From: Hemileia vastatrix
Lineage: Eukaryota; Basidiomycota; Pucciniomycetes; Pucciniales; Zaghouaniaceae
DNA: 64,000 nucleotides
Assembly (NCBI GenBank): GCA_030280995.1
Contig: JASXTE010000005.1
Coordinates: forward strand, 36,350,203 to 36,414,202
Direction of reading: 5' to 3'
Positions 1 through 10,246 of the stretch are shown one piece after another. Below the pieces are notes generated by a model. That model was not told where the DNA came from and ran no database searches. It saw only the letters and a program-made list of their open reading frames with translations. The stretch's first letter is position 1. Each line of letters starts with the position of its first letter. Both the position numbers and the translations under genes were made by a program.

Positions 1-1581
1 ATCCAGTGAGTGGAAGTATTCTTGGATTAGAAGTTTTCTAGAAAAATTTACAGGGAAGGATAGATCTGGCCTAGTTGCTACTGCCACATAACTGAGAGCA
101 CCTAGAATACACTACACAATATAGGGGGTGGACTTGCTAGCAAGTCCTCAACCTGAACTCAGATGGAACTCAGGTGGAACTCAGACTGAAATCATACTGA
201 ACCTATACTGAACTCTACTTGAACACCCACCTAAAACTGTTCTACTGAGTGGTGATTGTATGGTTCCTTTATCAATATCTCAATTTGTGTTCAATCTGTG
301 GTGAGTTTTGGTCCAAGGTTGCGGACTTGCTCGCAAGTCCGCCACCCATATTGTGTGGTGATAGAGAGATATTTATTTGTATCAACTGTGGTGATTTCCA
401 GATAATTTTGTAGGGGTGATCTTGTGGTCAATCCAGAGGTTTTATGAGTTGGCAAAATCTTGTCAATGAGCTGAAAATTGTGCAGATCAAAGCCTTCTGG
501 AACTTCTTTGATAGCAACACCTAAAATACCATCCACTTTATCATTCCACTTTACCTTCAAACTACCATCCTAACCATCCTCCAACTCCTTCAATACTTCC
601 TCACTACTTCCAGTCACTATACCATCATCAAAATTAATCTATATCACACCCAAACATCCCTTCTTCCTAAGAACATAGAAACTTTTATTGTACTTACTTG
701 CCTTGTACCTCTTATTATCCAATTTACTGGCTATATGGAGCCACCAGCATGTTGCATCTTGTTTCATACTATAGAGGGCTTTTTTTAAATGTAGTGCATT
801 CCCAATGGCATGTAGTTGGTAACCTTCAGGAGATGCACCCAAATTGCTTCATCAATTGGGCTGTGAAGGAAAGCAGCTTTAGCATCAAAACATTTTACAG
901 GCCATTTGTGATAAGCAGGTAAAGTGAGATGAATGCATTGTGAAGAAAAAGTGGCAGTTGGAGAAAAGGTGTCAGTGAAATCAATACCATGCTTTTGCAA
1001 AAAACCTTTTGCCACATATTGTGCTTTGTAGGTTGGGAATTTAGATGAAGGATTCTTGATGGTGAAGACCAATTTTGCATTGGTTAGCTTGGCACCATGA
1101 GGAAGTTTTTCCTCATAACACACATCCATCTCTTTCATGTTCAACAGTTCCCTCTTGCATGCATGGTCCCACTTATGACTGTCAGGTGAAAGCATAGCTT
1201 GCAGATGGGTTCTGGGGATAATGGATGATTGGGACAAACTATTCTCCACAGTTTCATGTACGCCTTTTTTGGAATAGTTTGTTGTTGCATTTTACATCAG
1301 CTGAATAGGAGTTTTGTCACTTGTTTTAAAATTAGGAATATGGTTGTGAATATGAGCTTCCCACTTGTATGCTAAACCCTAGAAAGACTTAGGTAGTTTT
1401 CTTGAAATTTCACCAACTGTTCTGTTGACCATTTCAGCTGTTCATTTTGCTTGTGATGGTGAGAGCAGGTGACTTTGTGAGTAGCACCAATATTGGCCAA
1501 GATCTGAGCCATCTTATTGCTGTGCATCTCACCTCCATCCATGTTTAAAATTTGAAGCTTCCTCCCAGTGCTTTTCTCCAA
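1..1581 (-). pseudogene. Copia pol remnant (integrase, reverse transcriptase, RNase H side)
   Basis: Ty1/Copia polyprotein reading on the minus strand. From 1581 down there is an integrase core fragment (EKSTGRKLQIL, then a QNEQLKWSTEQL stretch like the usual QNG-AER motif). From 1249 there is reverse transcriptase (YKAQYVAKGFLQKHGIDF, FDAKAAFLHSP, then LKKALYSMKQ). The catalytic YVDD box reads NFDD with a stop just before it near 620. The last 109 bases continue the family with VATRPDLSF and run off the window. Several stops and frame changes plus a nested 251-bp MITE at 110-360 show it is dead. The protein would copy element RNA into DNA and integrate it. Family call is by motif recognition. 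Confidence 0.8.
110..360 (-). mobile_element. CACTA-like MITE, short class, nested in Copia
   Basis: 251-bp non-autonomous element. It begins CACTACACAATATAGGGGG and ends CCCATATTGTGTGGTG, and an ATA triplet lies directly outside both ends (107-109 and 361-363). Each end carries a palindrome of the form GGACTTGCTAGCAAGTCC (one base changed on the right). No coding capacity. Orientation is opposite to the copies at 34, 36 and 46 kb. Confidence 0.85.
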
Positions 1582-2293
1582 AGTTTTGCACTAGACTTGG
1601 CATGAGTTGACAGAAATCTTCAAAAGATACAGACTTTGAATTGGTGCAGTTATCCAATGCTATACACAGATCAACATAAAGATCTTTCAATGAGGAGGGA
1701 AGAAAGGCATGTACCATAAGTGCTTTGAAAACTTTTGTATCAAATGCAATTCCTTTTCTTTCTATTTCATCAAACAATTTATTGAATGCTTCCAAGTATT
1801 TGCTATGTGAGATGAATTGTGGTAGTTTCAAATTTATGAATTTGCAGATGGCAGTCATTGTGGAAGTGTGATTTGTCCTGGTGAATTTATTACTAATATG
1901 AAGATAGGTTTGGCATGCTTTCCATTCAGTGGAGATGTCATGGCACAAGTTAGGAGAAATGGATTGCAGGAGAATTAAGTGAGTAACTCTATCTTCAAAG
2001 TCATCAGGTCCATTACTATCATTCAATGCATAAGCTCTGGTGCCAACAAATTCTTTGATTAACACCAATGTATTGGTATGCCACTCAGAATAATTGCTGC
2101 CATTTTTTTCAAGGGTGGGTATAGATTTAGTGAATTCCATTACATTGCATAAGGTGCATTGTCTCTCTATCATACTAATGGGGGCTGGGGCTGACATGTG
2201 TGGGGGCATTGGGTGTGAATGACTAACAGGATCAGTCTGTCTAAAGGGGGAGACCAATCTCCCTGTCAGCATCGCTCTATTTTCCTTTTTCAT
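1529..2293 (-). pseudogene. Copia gag remnant
   Basis: Open frame of 254 codons on the minus strand with the layout of a Copia gag: a short linker, then LEKNGSNYSEWH, which resembles the common 'L-G-NY-W' gag start, and a helical core through IERKGIAFDTKVFKALM. It would form the particle shell. It ends by running directly into the integrase fragment at about 1575, so the zinc knuckle, protease and start of integrase are missing. A Pro/Ser-rich open frame just upstream (2338-2619, minus) may be a frameshifted N-terminal part. Decayed element; the gag call rests on position and the NYxxW motif. Confidence 0.6.
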
Positions 2294-3446
2294 ATTGGCA
2301 GTAGATATATTGGAAAGGGGGGAAGTAGAGGCCTAGGTTAGACAGGGAGAAGACCTAGGCTAAGGTCACTGATTGCTTGTGTCAAGTCCTTGATACAGTT
2401 GGGGACTTGCCCTAGCAATTTGTGCGGTGGAGTTACAATAGGAGAAGCAACAGGAGAGGGGGTAGGATAGGCGCAATAGGAGAAGTGCCAGGGGAGGGGA
2501 TAGGGTAGGGGGGTAAGCCACTGGTAGGAGAGGGTAGGCAAGAGCAAGGGATAGGAGGGGTAGGGGTGGGTAAGTGAGGGGTTGCTATAGGAGAGGGGAA
2601 GCGATATTGACAATTGCAAGTGATTGGTGGTGAGGTGGGGTTGTTTTGATGGGTGTCAATAGCAAGCAATAAGGATGGAGAGTTGTATTTATGAGGGAGG
2701 AGTGTATGAGTATCAGTTGGTGAAGGGGGAAGAGAGGTTAATGTTGGGGAAGGAGTGGTGATGGACGTGCGAGCTGTTGAGGAGCAAGTTTTGTGGTGGG
2801 TAGGAAGACAAGGGTTCAGAGGATCATTCCCAAGGCTGTGTAGCTCTTGGGATTGCGAGTGAGCTACAGGAGTATACTCTGAGTTTTTGTTAAGGAGGAG
2901 TATTTGGAAACCAGCGCAACCAATAGGGATTCAAACCCATACAGACACTCCCCCGCAGGTTTACTACAGAAGGGATAGCAAATCAAAGGGGATCAATGGT
3001 CCCCCAGCCTCTGCTGACTCCCCCCCCTCACACCTGCACATTCAGACTATAGACAGCATAAAGAGTCTAGCCCAAATGTATAATCGCAATCAGTTCAATG
3101 GACACGTCATGAAATTACAGACTCTAGGGGCTAAGGCTCCTACTTGGTCCAATCCCTCAGTAAGTTTATATTAAAGAGGAGCTTTGATATCACTCCTCCC
3201 CAAGTTTACTACAGGAGTCACATTTGGCACAGGGATCCATTGGACTGTGTCATCTGCTTACCCATCACCTTGGCTTGAATTATAGGGATGCATGTCGCCT
3301 TCCCTTTCTTTCAGTACTAAAACCATCAAGGGACACCTTTAATACATCTAAGAGGGATTGAAAGAGTTTCCTGTGTATCCTCACGAAACTCTAACAGTGT
3401 TTCATGGTTTTCCAAGGGTCTGGAAGGGGCTGGATAAGGCTTTCAC
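2294..3446. other. Upstream region of the Copia remnant, no clear gene
   Basis: G-rich and repetitive at 2430-2640, then mixed sequence. Probably Copia 5' leader or LTR, but I could not find a matching LTR pair or primer binding site. The stretch GGCTGTGTAGCTCTTGG near 2837 recurs near 12834, so the two regions may share an older repeat. Short open frames here look non-coding. Confidence 0.4.
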
Positions 3447-3827
3447 CTAATGGATATCCATTCCCCATGTTTCCAAGAAAACTTGGTCTTTCAGGGTGGC
3501 TGTACCATATGTCTTATTCAGACAAGCCACCCTGTCCATCCAGAAGCAGTTAGTAAGTTCCAGGTTGAAACCCCTGCTTGCTTCATTTGATGAAATATTT
3601 CCTCCCTCATCAAAGTTATGAGATAGGTAGGATTTATATAAGGTCCACACTGCTGAGGATAGAACAATGTCCCATGGATGGCCCAAGGGAATACAAGAAA
3701 TGGGGCTTTATGCTAGAAGAAGCATCATTTCATCCACCTTGTGTGGGATAGGGATGTATTTGAAATGGAGGCCAGCACAGGATCTTCTGACAGTTCTCCA
3801 CACATTTTTGCACCTTCCGCCCAGATT
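3447..3827 (-). pseudogene. Possible C-terminal fragment of a LINE ORF2-like protein
   Basis: Minus-strand frame with one stop, starting at the edge of the Harbinger insertion. It contains CKNVWRTVRRSC, HFKYIPIPHKVDEMMLLLA and a terminal FLETWG. This loosely resembles the tail that follows RNase H in fungal LINEs. I see no catalytic motif, and the upstream part on the far side of the transposon (from 11998) is not convincingly coding. Could also be an unrelated decayed gene. Confidence 0.25.
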
Positions 3828-3909
3828 AGGGGGTATCAATGTTCAGGGATCTGCAATTAGGGATCAGGAATTTTTTTTCCCAGGATCAGACATTATTAAT
3901 TGCGGAAAA

Positions 3910-3945
3910 TTCTTATCCACTAGCCCCAGGGCTAGTGGATAAGAA
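3910..3945. repeat. Subterminal hairpin of the Harbinger element
   Basis: Perfect inverted repeat with 17-nt arms and a 2-nt loop (arms 3910-3926 and 3929-3945; core CCACTAGCCC/GGGCTAGTGG). The second Harbinger copy has the same hairpin near 58509-58543 with slight changes, so it is a kept part of the end and may be a transposase-binding site. Confidence 0.75.
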
Positions 3946-4188
3946 ATCCACGATAATGCATTATCCCGCCTCTTATACCCCAATTTCCATTCCTAATTCC
4001 TGATCCCAAACTCATCTCATCCATGATGGATTTTTAAGAAAGTCACATGACTTATAATTGCTGATGCCATCCTTAAGTATTTCCTCACTCTATGCTACTT
4101 AATTTTGGTGGCGAACACTTAAGTTTTTTTTCTATCTACACACCCCAACTGCACATTTGGCGGTGAATTCCCACTTCCCTCAGCAACA

Positions 4189-5448
4189 ATGAAACACCTC
4201 TCTACTAGGAAGCTAATTCACTCAACAATGAATGCTATCACTTTTCTTTTAGTTCTTTACTATAAATCTGACTCTGATTTGGAAGATGCTTTAGCTTATA
4301 TGTGTTTTCTTTCCAAAAAGTGTTACATCATCACCAGGGGGCCAAATCTTTATCATGATCCCCGATATGATCTGGCCTCCATTCTCAACATTCCTCATTT
4401 AAACTTCACACAACTTTTTAGAACTTCTCCCGATTCTTTCTTCAAACTTTATCAACTCATCTCCGATCATCCTATCCTCCATAACAATTCTCATAACAAA
4501 CAGCGCAATCCTGCCATCCAACTTGCTGTTGCTTTATGTCGCTTTGGCTCAAATGGAAATGGTGCTGCCGTAAGACTTTTGGATAATCTCTTTAAAATAG
4601 GATATGGTACCGTGATATTATACACCAAGCACTGTATGATTGCTATCCTTTCCCTCAAGTCTCAAACTCTTGCTTGGCCAACTCCAGAACAGCGACTTGA
4701 ATCCTCTCAAGTAATGCAAGCTGAAGGTTTCCCTGGCTGTATAGGTTTTGTTGATGGCACAACCATCCCTTTGAGTCAAAAGCCTGCTCATGATGGCAAC
4801 CATTATTTTGATCGCAAAAAAAGGTTTCTTCAAAATCTTCTCCAAGTTCTCATCTTTCACAATCTAACTTTTTATCTTCTTTCTAGATACTCTATTGCCG
4901 TTCAACTTGTATGCGATGTCAATAAAAAATTTATTGCTTTTCACAGTGGCTGCCCTGGATCATGTCATGACTCTTCCGTCTTCCAAAGAATGAGGATTTC
5001 TCAATCCCCTGAATCATACTTTGACGAATCTCAGTACCTCCTTGCAGACTCAGCATATGCAAGTGGAAAGTACATTATACCTGCTTTCCGTGGTGCAACT
5101 TCAGAAAATGACCCCAAAACTAAATTTAATTATCACCTTGCACAATCAAGAGTACGAATTGAACATGCTATAGGTATTTTAAAGGGACGATTTTCTAGTC
5201 TTCGGGAGCTCAGAATCCAATTTCAGAAAAAATTGGAGATCAAAACTGCAAATCATTGGATCTTGACTTGCGTAATACTCCACAATATTCTAGCTGATTT
5301 AAAGGATGAGTGGAATGATCTTTATGAAGAAGAGGATCCTGAACCACCACTGGCACTCCCCTCCCTTGATTCACAAATCATTCAATCAACTGGCATACGC
5401 CCCATTATAATGCCAATTACTCTCCAACATTTCTCTTCACCCTTTTAA
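4189..5448 (+). CDS. PIF/Harbinger DDE transposase (two exons, intact)
   Basis: Nuclease of the DDE_4/PIF class that cuts and pastes the element, acting in the nucleus with a Myb-like partner. Exons 4189-4823 and 4887-5448 join in frame to 398 residues; the 63-nt intron starts GTTTCT and ends TTCTAG. Without splicing an insert of 21 residues would break the core. Catalytic residues seen: D189 in GFVDGTT, D266 in LLADSAY, E304 in RVRIEHAIG. The family signature GCPGSCHDSSVF is present. An N-terminal helical region precedes the core. The start at 4189 is also kept in the second copy. A decayed homologue lies at 56980-58243. Confidence 0.9.
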   Translation: MKHLSTRKLIHSTMNAITFLLVLYYKSDSDLEDALAYMCFLSKKCYIITRGPNLYHDPRYDLASILNIPHLNFTQLFRTSPDSFFKLYQLISDHPILHNNSHNKQRNPAIQLAVALCRFGSNGNGAAVRLLDNLFKIGYGTVILYTKHCMIAILSLKSQTLAWPTPEQRLESSQVMQAEGFPGCIGFVDGTTIPLSQKPAHDGNHYFDRKKRFLQNLLQVLIFHNLTFYLLSRYSIAVQLVCDVNKKFIAFHSGCPGSCHDSSVFQRMRISQSPESYFDESQYLLADSAYASGKYIIPAFRGATSENDPKTKFNYHLAQSRVRIEHAIGILKGRFSSLRELRIQFQKKLEIKTANHWILTCVILHNILADLKDEWNDLYEEEDPEPPLALPSLDSQIIQSTGIRPIIMPITLQHFSSPF

Positions 5449-5799
5449 TTTTTTATTTTTATGTTTTCATACTTTCCAAATGTCCTCTTTGTGTACTTTA
5501 ATCACTTGGTTTTGTATTTTGGTTTGTTGCATATTCATTTTTTTTTTGAATTTACGGTGAATATCTTTTTTTTGGATGGCTCATTGGTTTTCTTTCACTT
5601 CCTCAACATGAAATCGCATATTTTCTTATATCGCATATTTTGTCAGTGATTTTTTTTTTCATTCATCACTCATATCCTTTTCATCCTCTCCTCAAACATC
5701 CCTCAAATATTTTGGTTGCATTTATTTTCTAAACTCAACTCACCAGGTAGGTCATTTTTTTTCTTTTTTCATGGTTTTTTATTTGCTAATCATGATTTT

Positions 5800-5830
<31 letters not shown>

Positions 5831-5834
5831 TGCT

Positions 5835-5866
<32 letters not shown>

Positions 5867-5985
5867 GTTTTTTTGTTTTTTTTGTAAGTGCTTCTATTAT
5901 TTTTGTTCTAGGGTAAACTAATTTTTGTTTTGCTTTTTTCTCTTTTTTATCTTTTTATTTTTTTGTTTTTTTTTCTCTCCTTCAC
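5449..5985. other. T-rich spacer downstream of transposase
   Basis: Very T-rich sequence with a run of TTTTTTTTGC units at 5788-5885. The open frames across it are low-complexity and not credible genes. It probably contains the transposase 3' end. The second copy has matching A-rich sequence at 56500-56680. Confidence 0.5.
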
Positions 5986-6660
5986 CTCTCTTTATGATCC
6001 TCAATGCCCCCCTTTTTCCCTCTCTTTACCTGTCTCTGACCCCCTTTTTACCCCCTTTTTAGCTGCCTCAAATCCCCCCTTTCCCCCCTCTTTAGGTCTC
6101 TCATCACCCCCTTTCCCCTCTTTTTAGGTGCTTCAATACACCCCCCTTCCCCTCTCTTTATGTCCCTCAAACCCCCCCCCTTCACCTCTCTTTTGGCGCC
6201 TCAAACCCCCCCTTCACCTCTCTTTACCCACATCAAACCCCCCCTTTCCCTCTCTTTAGGCGCCTCAAACACCCCCCCTTCCCCCCCTTCTACTCACTTT
6301 ACCCCCCTACCTAATCATTATATCCTCCTCTACCCCCCCCCCTATTTATTAACGAACGATCATTATAGATCGTTCGTTAACATGGAGGTGGGGGGGGGGT
6401 GGGTGTTGGGGAAAGGGTTTGGGAGGGGGTAAGGAGATTGGAAGGGGGGGTTTGAGGCGCCTAAGGTGAGGGGAATGGGGGGGGTTTGAGGCAGCTAAAG
6501 AGGGGGGAATGGGGGGGGTTTGAGGCAGCTAATGAGGGGGGAAGGAGGGTGATGAGGGACCTAAAGAGGGGGGAAAGGGGGGTATTTCAGGGGGATTTTG
6601 AGGCAGGCAAGGAGAGCATTTGAGGGGGAAAAGGGGACTTTAATGGGAGATAAAGATGGG
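5986..6660. repeat. Large fold-back: C-rich arm, palindrome, G-rich arm
   Basis: The left arm is built of repeats like CTCTTTAGGCGCCTCAAACC; the right arm holds their complements (GGTTTGAGGCGCCTAAGG). The centre is a perfect hairpin with 13-nt arms, TTAACGAACGATC at 6349-6361 and its complement at 6368-6380. The G-runs of the right arm could form G-quadruplexes. The second Harbinger copy has a fold-back in the same place (55897-56500), so this is part of the element. Open frames across the arms are compositional. Confidence 0.75.
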
Positions 6661-7256
6661 TTACTAACTTTCAAATAAAGATACTAACAAATTTTTGTTT
6701 GTAATTTTGATTATTTTTTTTATTTTTTTTGCAGTAATATAGAAAAAAAAAATTCTTGCTGATAAGGACTGTCCCTCTTATTTACAAAACAAAAAAGGTT
6801 TATAATTTTATTTTTATTTTTTCTATAATTAATTTTTGTGATTTTGATTTTAATTAAATAATTTTTTTATTTTTTATTTTGATTTTACTGATTATTTTTT
6901 TTTTTCATGATCTTGTGAGAAGGTTTTTAATAACCAATCTTCAGGTTCACTTTTAATTTTTTAATTTTTTTTTTTTGTGTTTTAATTCTTACTGAAATTT
7001 TCTTTTTTGAATGAGTTTAATTATTAATTTTTTTTAATAGGATTTTGCTTTGATTGTGTTTTTTTAAATAAAACCTCAGGTTTTTTTTTATATAATTTTT
7101 TTTTTGGAAAATTTTTTACTGATTTTTTGGTTTTTTTTTCAATTTTATTTTTAAAATAAAAAAACAGCTTTTTTTATTATTAGGTAGGTATTTTTTTTAA
7201 AAAAAATTTGAGTTAAAATTTTATTGACAATTAATTTTTTTTTTCAGATCAAAAAA
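6661..7256. other. AT-rich leader of the Tet-like gene with splice signals
   Basis: Extremely AT-rich, no coding sequence. A T-tract followed by CAG at 7236-7247 lies just before the ATG at 7257 and looks like the acceptor of a 5' leader intron. The second copy keeps the same acceptor (T-tract, CCAG) before its start and has a plausible GTAAGT donor further upstream near 47160. Confidence 0.45.
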
Positions 7257-8505
7257 ATGTCTTCTTCTTCTGATTCACCCCTTACTTCTCTCTTATCTTC
7301 ATCTTTATCTTCTTTATCATCTTCATCTTTATCATCTCTATCATCTTCTTTGAAATCAACTCTATCATCTTCTTTGAAATCAACTTCCATACAATCATCT
7401 TCTAAATCATCAAAAAAAATTAAAGATAATCAGTCTCATCAGAAGAAAAGATATTTAAAAAAAAAGTCTCTCTGAGAAAGTTATTTTCGTCATATCCCAA
7501 ACATTTTTTTTATAAAACTAAAGTAGATAAAAAAAATCAATATCCGAAAAAATTACCAGAAGATATCAAATATCTAACAGAATTTGGAGATGATCGAGTT
7601 GTTGCAGTTATCAGCAATGCTTTTAAGCCTCAATTAATTTTGGAAGTTCATTCATTCGATGGTGTAAAAGATGAAGCTTTTAATCAACTATTGAATCTTA
7701 TCATAACTCTTTATCAAATGGCTTTGGTTTGATTACCTATAAGGAATAAGAATTTGTTGGGTGGTATCATGATTGGTTTTGGTTGGAGACCTGGTTTTGT
7801 CAAAGGATATTCTCTTGGTATGTCTAATAATTTTTGTTCCATTCTTAATATCATTTCACTTATTTCAATTATATAGGTATATATTCATTGTTCAATAATA
7901 TCACCAAAGCACAAAAAGATGAAGATTTTCACTTATGGGACACTCTACCCTACTTTAATTCTTTTCTTGCTCTTCGACTCAAAAAGCTCTGTAATAAGGC
8001 ATTTGAAAAAAATCATGAACTTGCAACCAAAGTTGGAATACCGAATTGGTGTGACTCTGAATGGGAAGATATCAGCCACGAATATCTTTTATTTTCTAAT
8101 GTTATTATCACTCATTTTGGATTCCACAATAGGATTCATATTGATAGGAATGATGCTAATTTTCTTACTTTTGGAATATTCTCATATATCAATCCGATAA
8201 CTGGCCACCCAATACCATCTCCAGCTAAAATCAAAGGACATGGTTTATATTTTCCAGACCACCGGTGCATCATTGATTTTGGTTTGGGAAATGGTATCAT
8301 CGAAACTATTTGGAATTCTTCTAAGGATAATCATCAAACAACCAAAGCTCCTCCTGGTTTGAAATCATGTCAAGATTTCACTCATTTTGGTTGCTCATTT
8401 CAAATCAGTAATAAGTTGATACAAAGAATCAATAAGGTAAAGAAAGAAGGTAAAGTTATTCGATTTAAAAAAACTTTATCTAGATCCAAAAAGTATGGGG
8501 ATTAG
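7257..8505 (+). pseudogene. Tet-like 2OG-Fe(II) oxygenase, Harbinger cargo (copy 1)
   Basis: Relative of the TET/JBP dioxygenases, which oxidise 5-methylcytosine or thymine in DNA with Fe(II) and 2-oxoglutarate. Order: a Ser-rich N-terminus (MSSSSDSPLTSLLSS), a middle domain, GFGWRPGFVKGYSLG, an intron at 7818-7874 (GTATGT...ATATAG), then the catalytic domain. Metal ligands are intact: HID (His 8137, Asp 8143) and NHQTT (His 8332), followed by FGCSFQISNKLIQRI with the expected Arg. Two lesions: a one-base slip in an A-run near 7455 and a TGA at 7730. The catalytic exon from 7888 is fully open and could be translated alone. Same strand as the transposase. The family call is from motif memory, not a search. 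Confidence 0.7.
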
Positions 8506-8728
8506 AGTTGTCATCGAAAATTTTATATTTTTTCATAAATTTTTAATAAATATTTTTTATATATCAATTTTCTCAAATAATGTGATGAGCCATTGACCTT
8601 GTGTTTTATAACAGGTAATCATGATAACATTTATTTGTTTCATGGGGTTCCTCTTTCCTATACCTGTAGAAAGTCCCAAACTTATGTTTCTCGACTTGGT
8701 CTGCATTTTGGCTTGAGGGATTGTCATT
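8506..8728. other. Downstream of the Tet-like gene
   Basis: AT-rich 3' flank, then about 140 bases of mixed sequence up to the CACTA insertion. Nothing recognised. Confidence 0.3.
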
Positions 8729-9615
8729 CACCACGCAATATAGGGGGAGGACTTGCTAGCAAGTCCGCAACTTGAAGTCAGATGGAAATCAGATGGAACT
8801 CAGACTGAAGTAATACTGAACTTTCACTTGAAGTATCACACAAATAACAATGGATCTATATTGAAAACATAGTGAAAGTGTGAGGATAACTGAATGGAAG
8901 CCAGAAAAAATCATTCCATGAGTCTACTCAATGCAAAGTATTTTTTGAAACAGCTTATTAAAATAATACTTTATTAAATTAATTTGATCAATAAAAATTG
9001 ATTGACAATATTGCAATTCTTAAATAAAATAATTTTATTAAAAAATTTCAGATTACATATAAAAAAAATCAGTGACTTTTTCTATTACTTACAACTGTTT
9101 TTACAGAATTGAAAACTATGTTTCAGCTAATATTTTATGGAAGTGAACTCTGTTCTTCGCCCGAAGAACAGAGTTCATCCTCCTATTTTCACACTCTGTT
9201 TGCACCAATCTCCATCCCTTTCAATTCTATCAACACATGCTTGTCTTCCCTTCCCATGCCTTTCGCTATCCTCCCAGCCCCATTGTATGCCATCCTCTTT
9301 TGATCCCCATTTCACCCCTCTCAACCTCTCCCAGACCCTTTTCTTCATTTAAAATGCCTCGGAACCCTTAATCTTCCCTTCCAACTCTTTCCCAACCTTT
9401 TCGCTACCCCATACACCCTTCCTCACCCCTCTCTCCAGCCTTTCCAGCCCTTGTAGCCCCATTTGTGTTCACATGAGCTTCAAGGTGTGTTCAAAGTAAA
9501 TTCAATACTTCTTCATGATGGTTTCATCACTTCCTCAATGTGTGCTCAAAAAGATATGAATTAGGGTTCAAGGTTGCGGACTTGCTAGCAAGTCCGCCCC
9601 CCATATTGCGTGGTG
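8729..9615 (-). mobile_element. CACTA-like element, mid-size class (887 bp)
   Basis: Ends CACCACGCAATATAGGGGG and CCCCATATTGCGTGGTG, each followed inward by GGACTTGCTAGCAAGTCC. ATT lies directly outside both ends (8726-8728, 9616-9618). The body (9060-9480) closely matches the complement of 43240-43690, so this and the 1886-bp element are one family. No transposase. Nested in Harbinger copy 1. Confidence 0.9.
9145..9176. repeat. Internal palindrome of the mid-size CACTA-like class
   Basis: Perfect 15-nt arms, GAACTCTGTTCTTCG at 9145-9159 and its complement at 9162-9176, two bases apart. Degraded versions occur in the 1886-bp copy (43553-43582) and the 4624-bp copy (19247-19277). Confidence 0.8.
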
Positions 9616-9679
9616 ATTACTTTAAACTAGGGAAATTGATATATATTAGATATTTATTTAATAATTTATGTAATTATAT

Positions 9680-10130
9680 TAAATTTAGATGACTTCCACC
9701 CCTTACTTCAATAAAATGCAGGGGGGGGGGGTATTGCCAAATTTTCAAATCTGACATGTGAAATTGATGACTTAGAAAAATTTTGGTGATACCCACCCCT
9801 TGCTTCAATAAAATGCAGGGGAGAGTATTGCCAATTTTTTTAAACAGATATAGAATTTTTTTGACTTGTAAATATTTTTGTGATACCTGCCCCTTACTTC
9901 AATAAAATCCATGGGGGGTTGTGCCAAAAATTTTTATAAGACTTGTGAAATTCTTGACATGTAAGAATTTTTAGGATACCGGTAAAATGCAGGGGGTAGT
10001 AAAGCCAAATTTTCATATAAAACTTTCAAGATTCATGACATGAAAGAATTTTTGTGATACCCACCCCTTACTTCAAAAAAATCCAGGGGTGGGGGATTGT
10101 CAAATTTTCAAAGGAGACTTGAAAATTTTA
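9680..10130. repeat. Degenerate tandem repeat tract inside Harbinger
   Basis: About five units of roughly 80-120 bases built on CTTCAATAAAATGCAGGGG followed by a 'gccaaattttca' segment. Related units lie in the second Harbinger copy (28740-28940, minus sense). No gene. Role unknown. Confidence 0.6.
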
Positions 10131-10246
10131 TGTAAAAAAAGAATATTTAACATTAAAATACGATATATCAAGAAATACAGAAAATAATTGTAAAATTTAT
10201 GTACAAATAAATATGAACACATGAAGTGTGAAAGAAATAAAAGAAA

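Noticed and set aside
785..1249. The short frame at 698-922 on the plus strand and similar shadows
   Set aside because: They lie opposite clear Copia, LINE or Gypsy motifs and have no features of their own.
3001..3100. Possible tRNA-like TPsiC arm around GGGATTCAAACCC near 2930
   Set aside because: No acceptor or anticodon stem could be built around it.
5716..6432. Open frames of 60-90 codons rich in Phe or Pro/Ser
   Set aside because: They follow from T-runs and C-rich repeats of the Harbinger fold-back, not from coding constraint.
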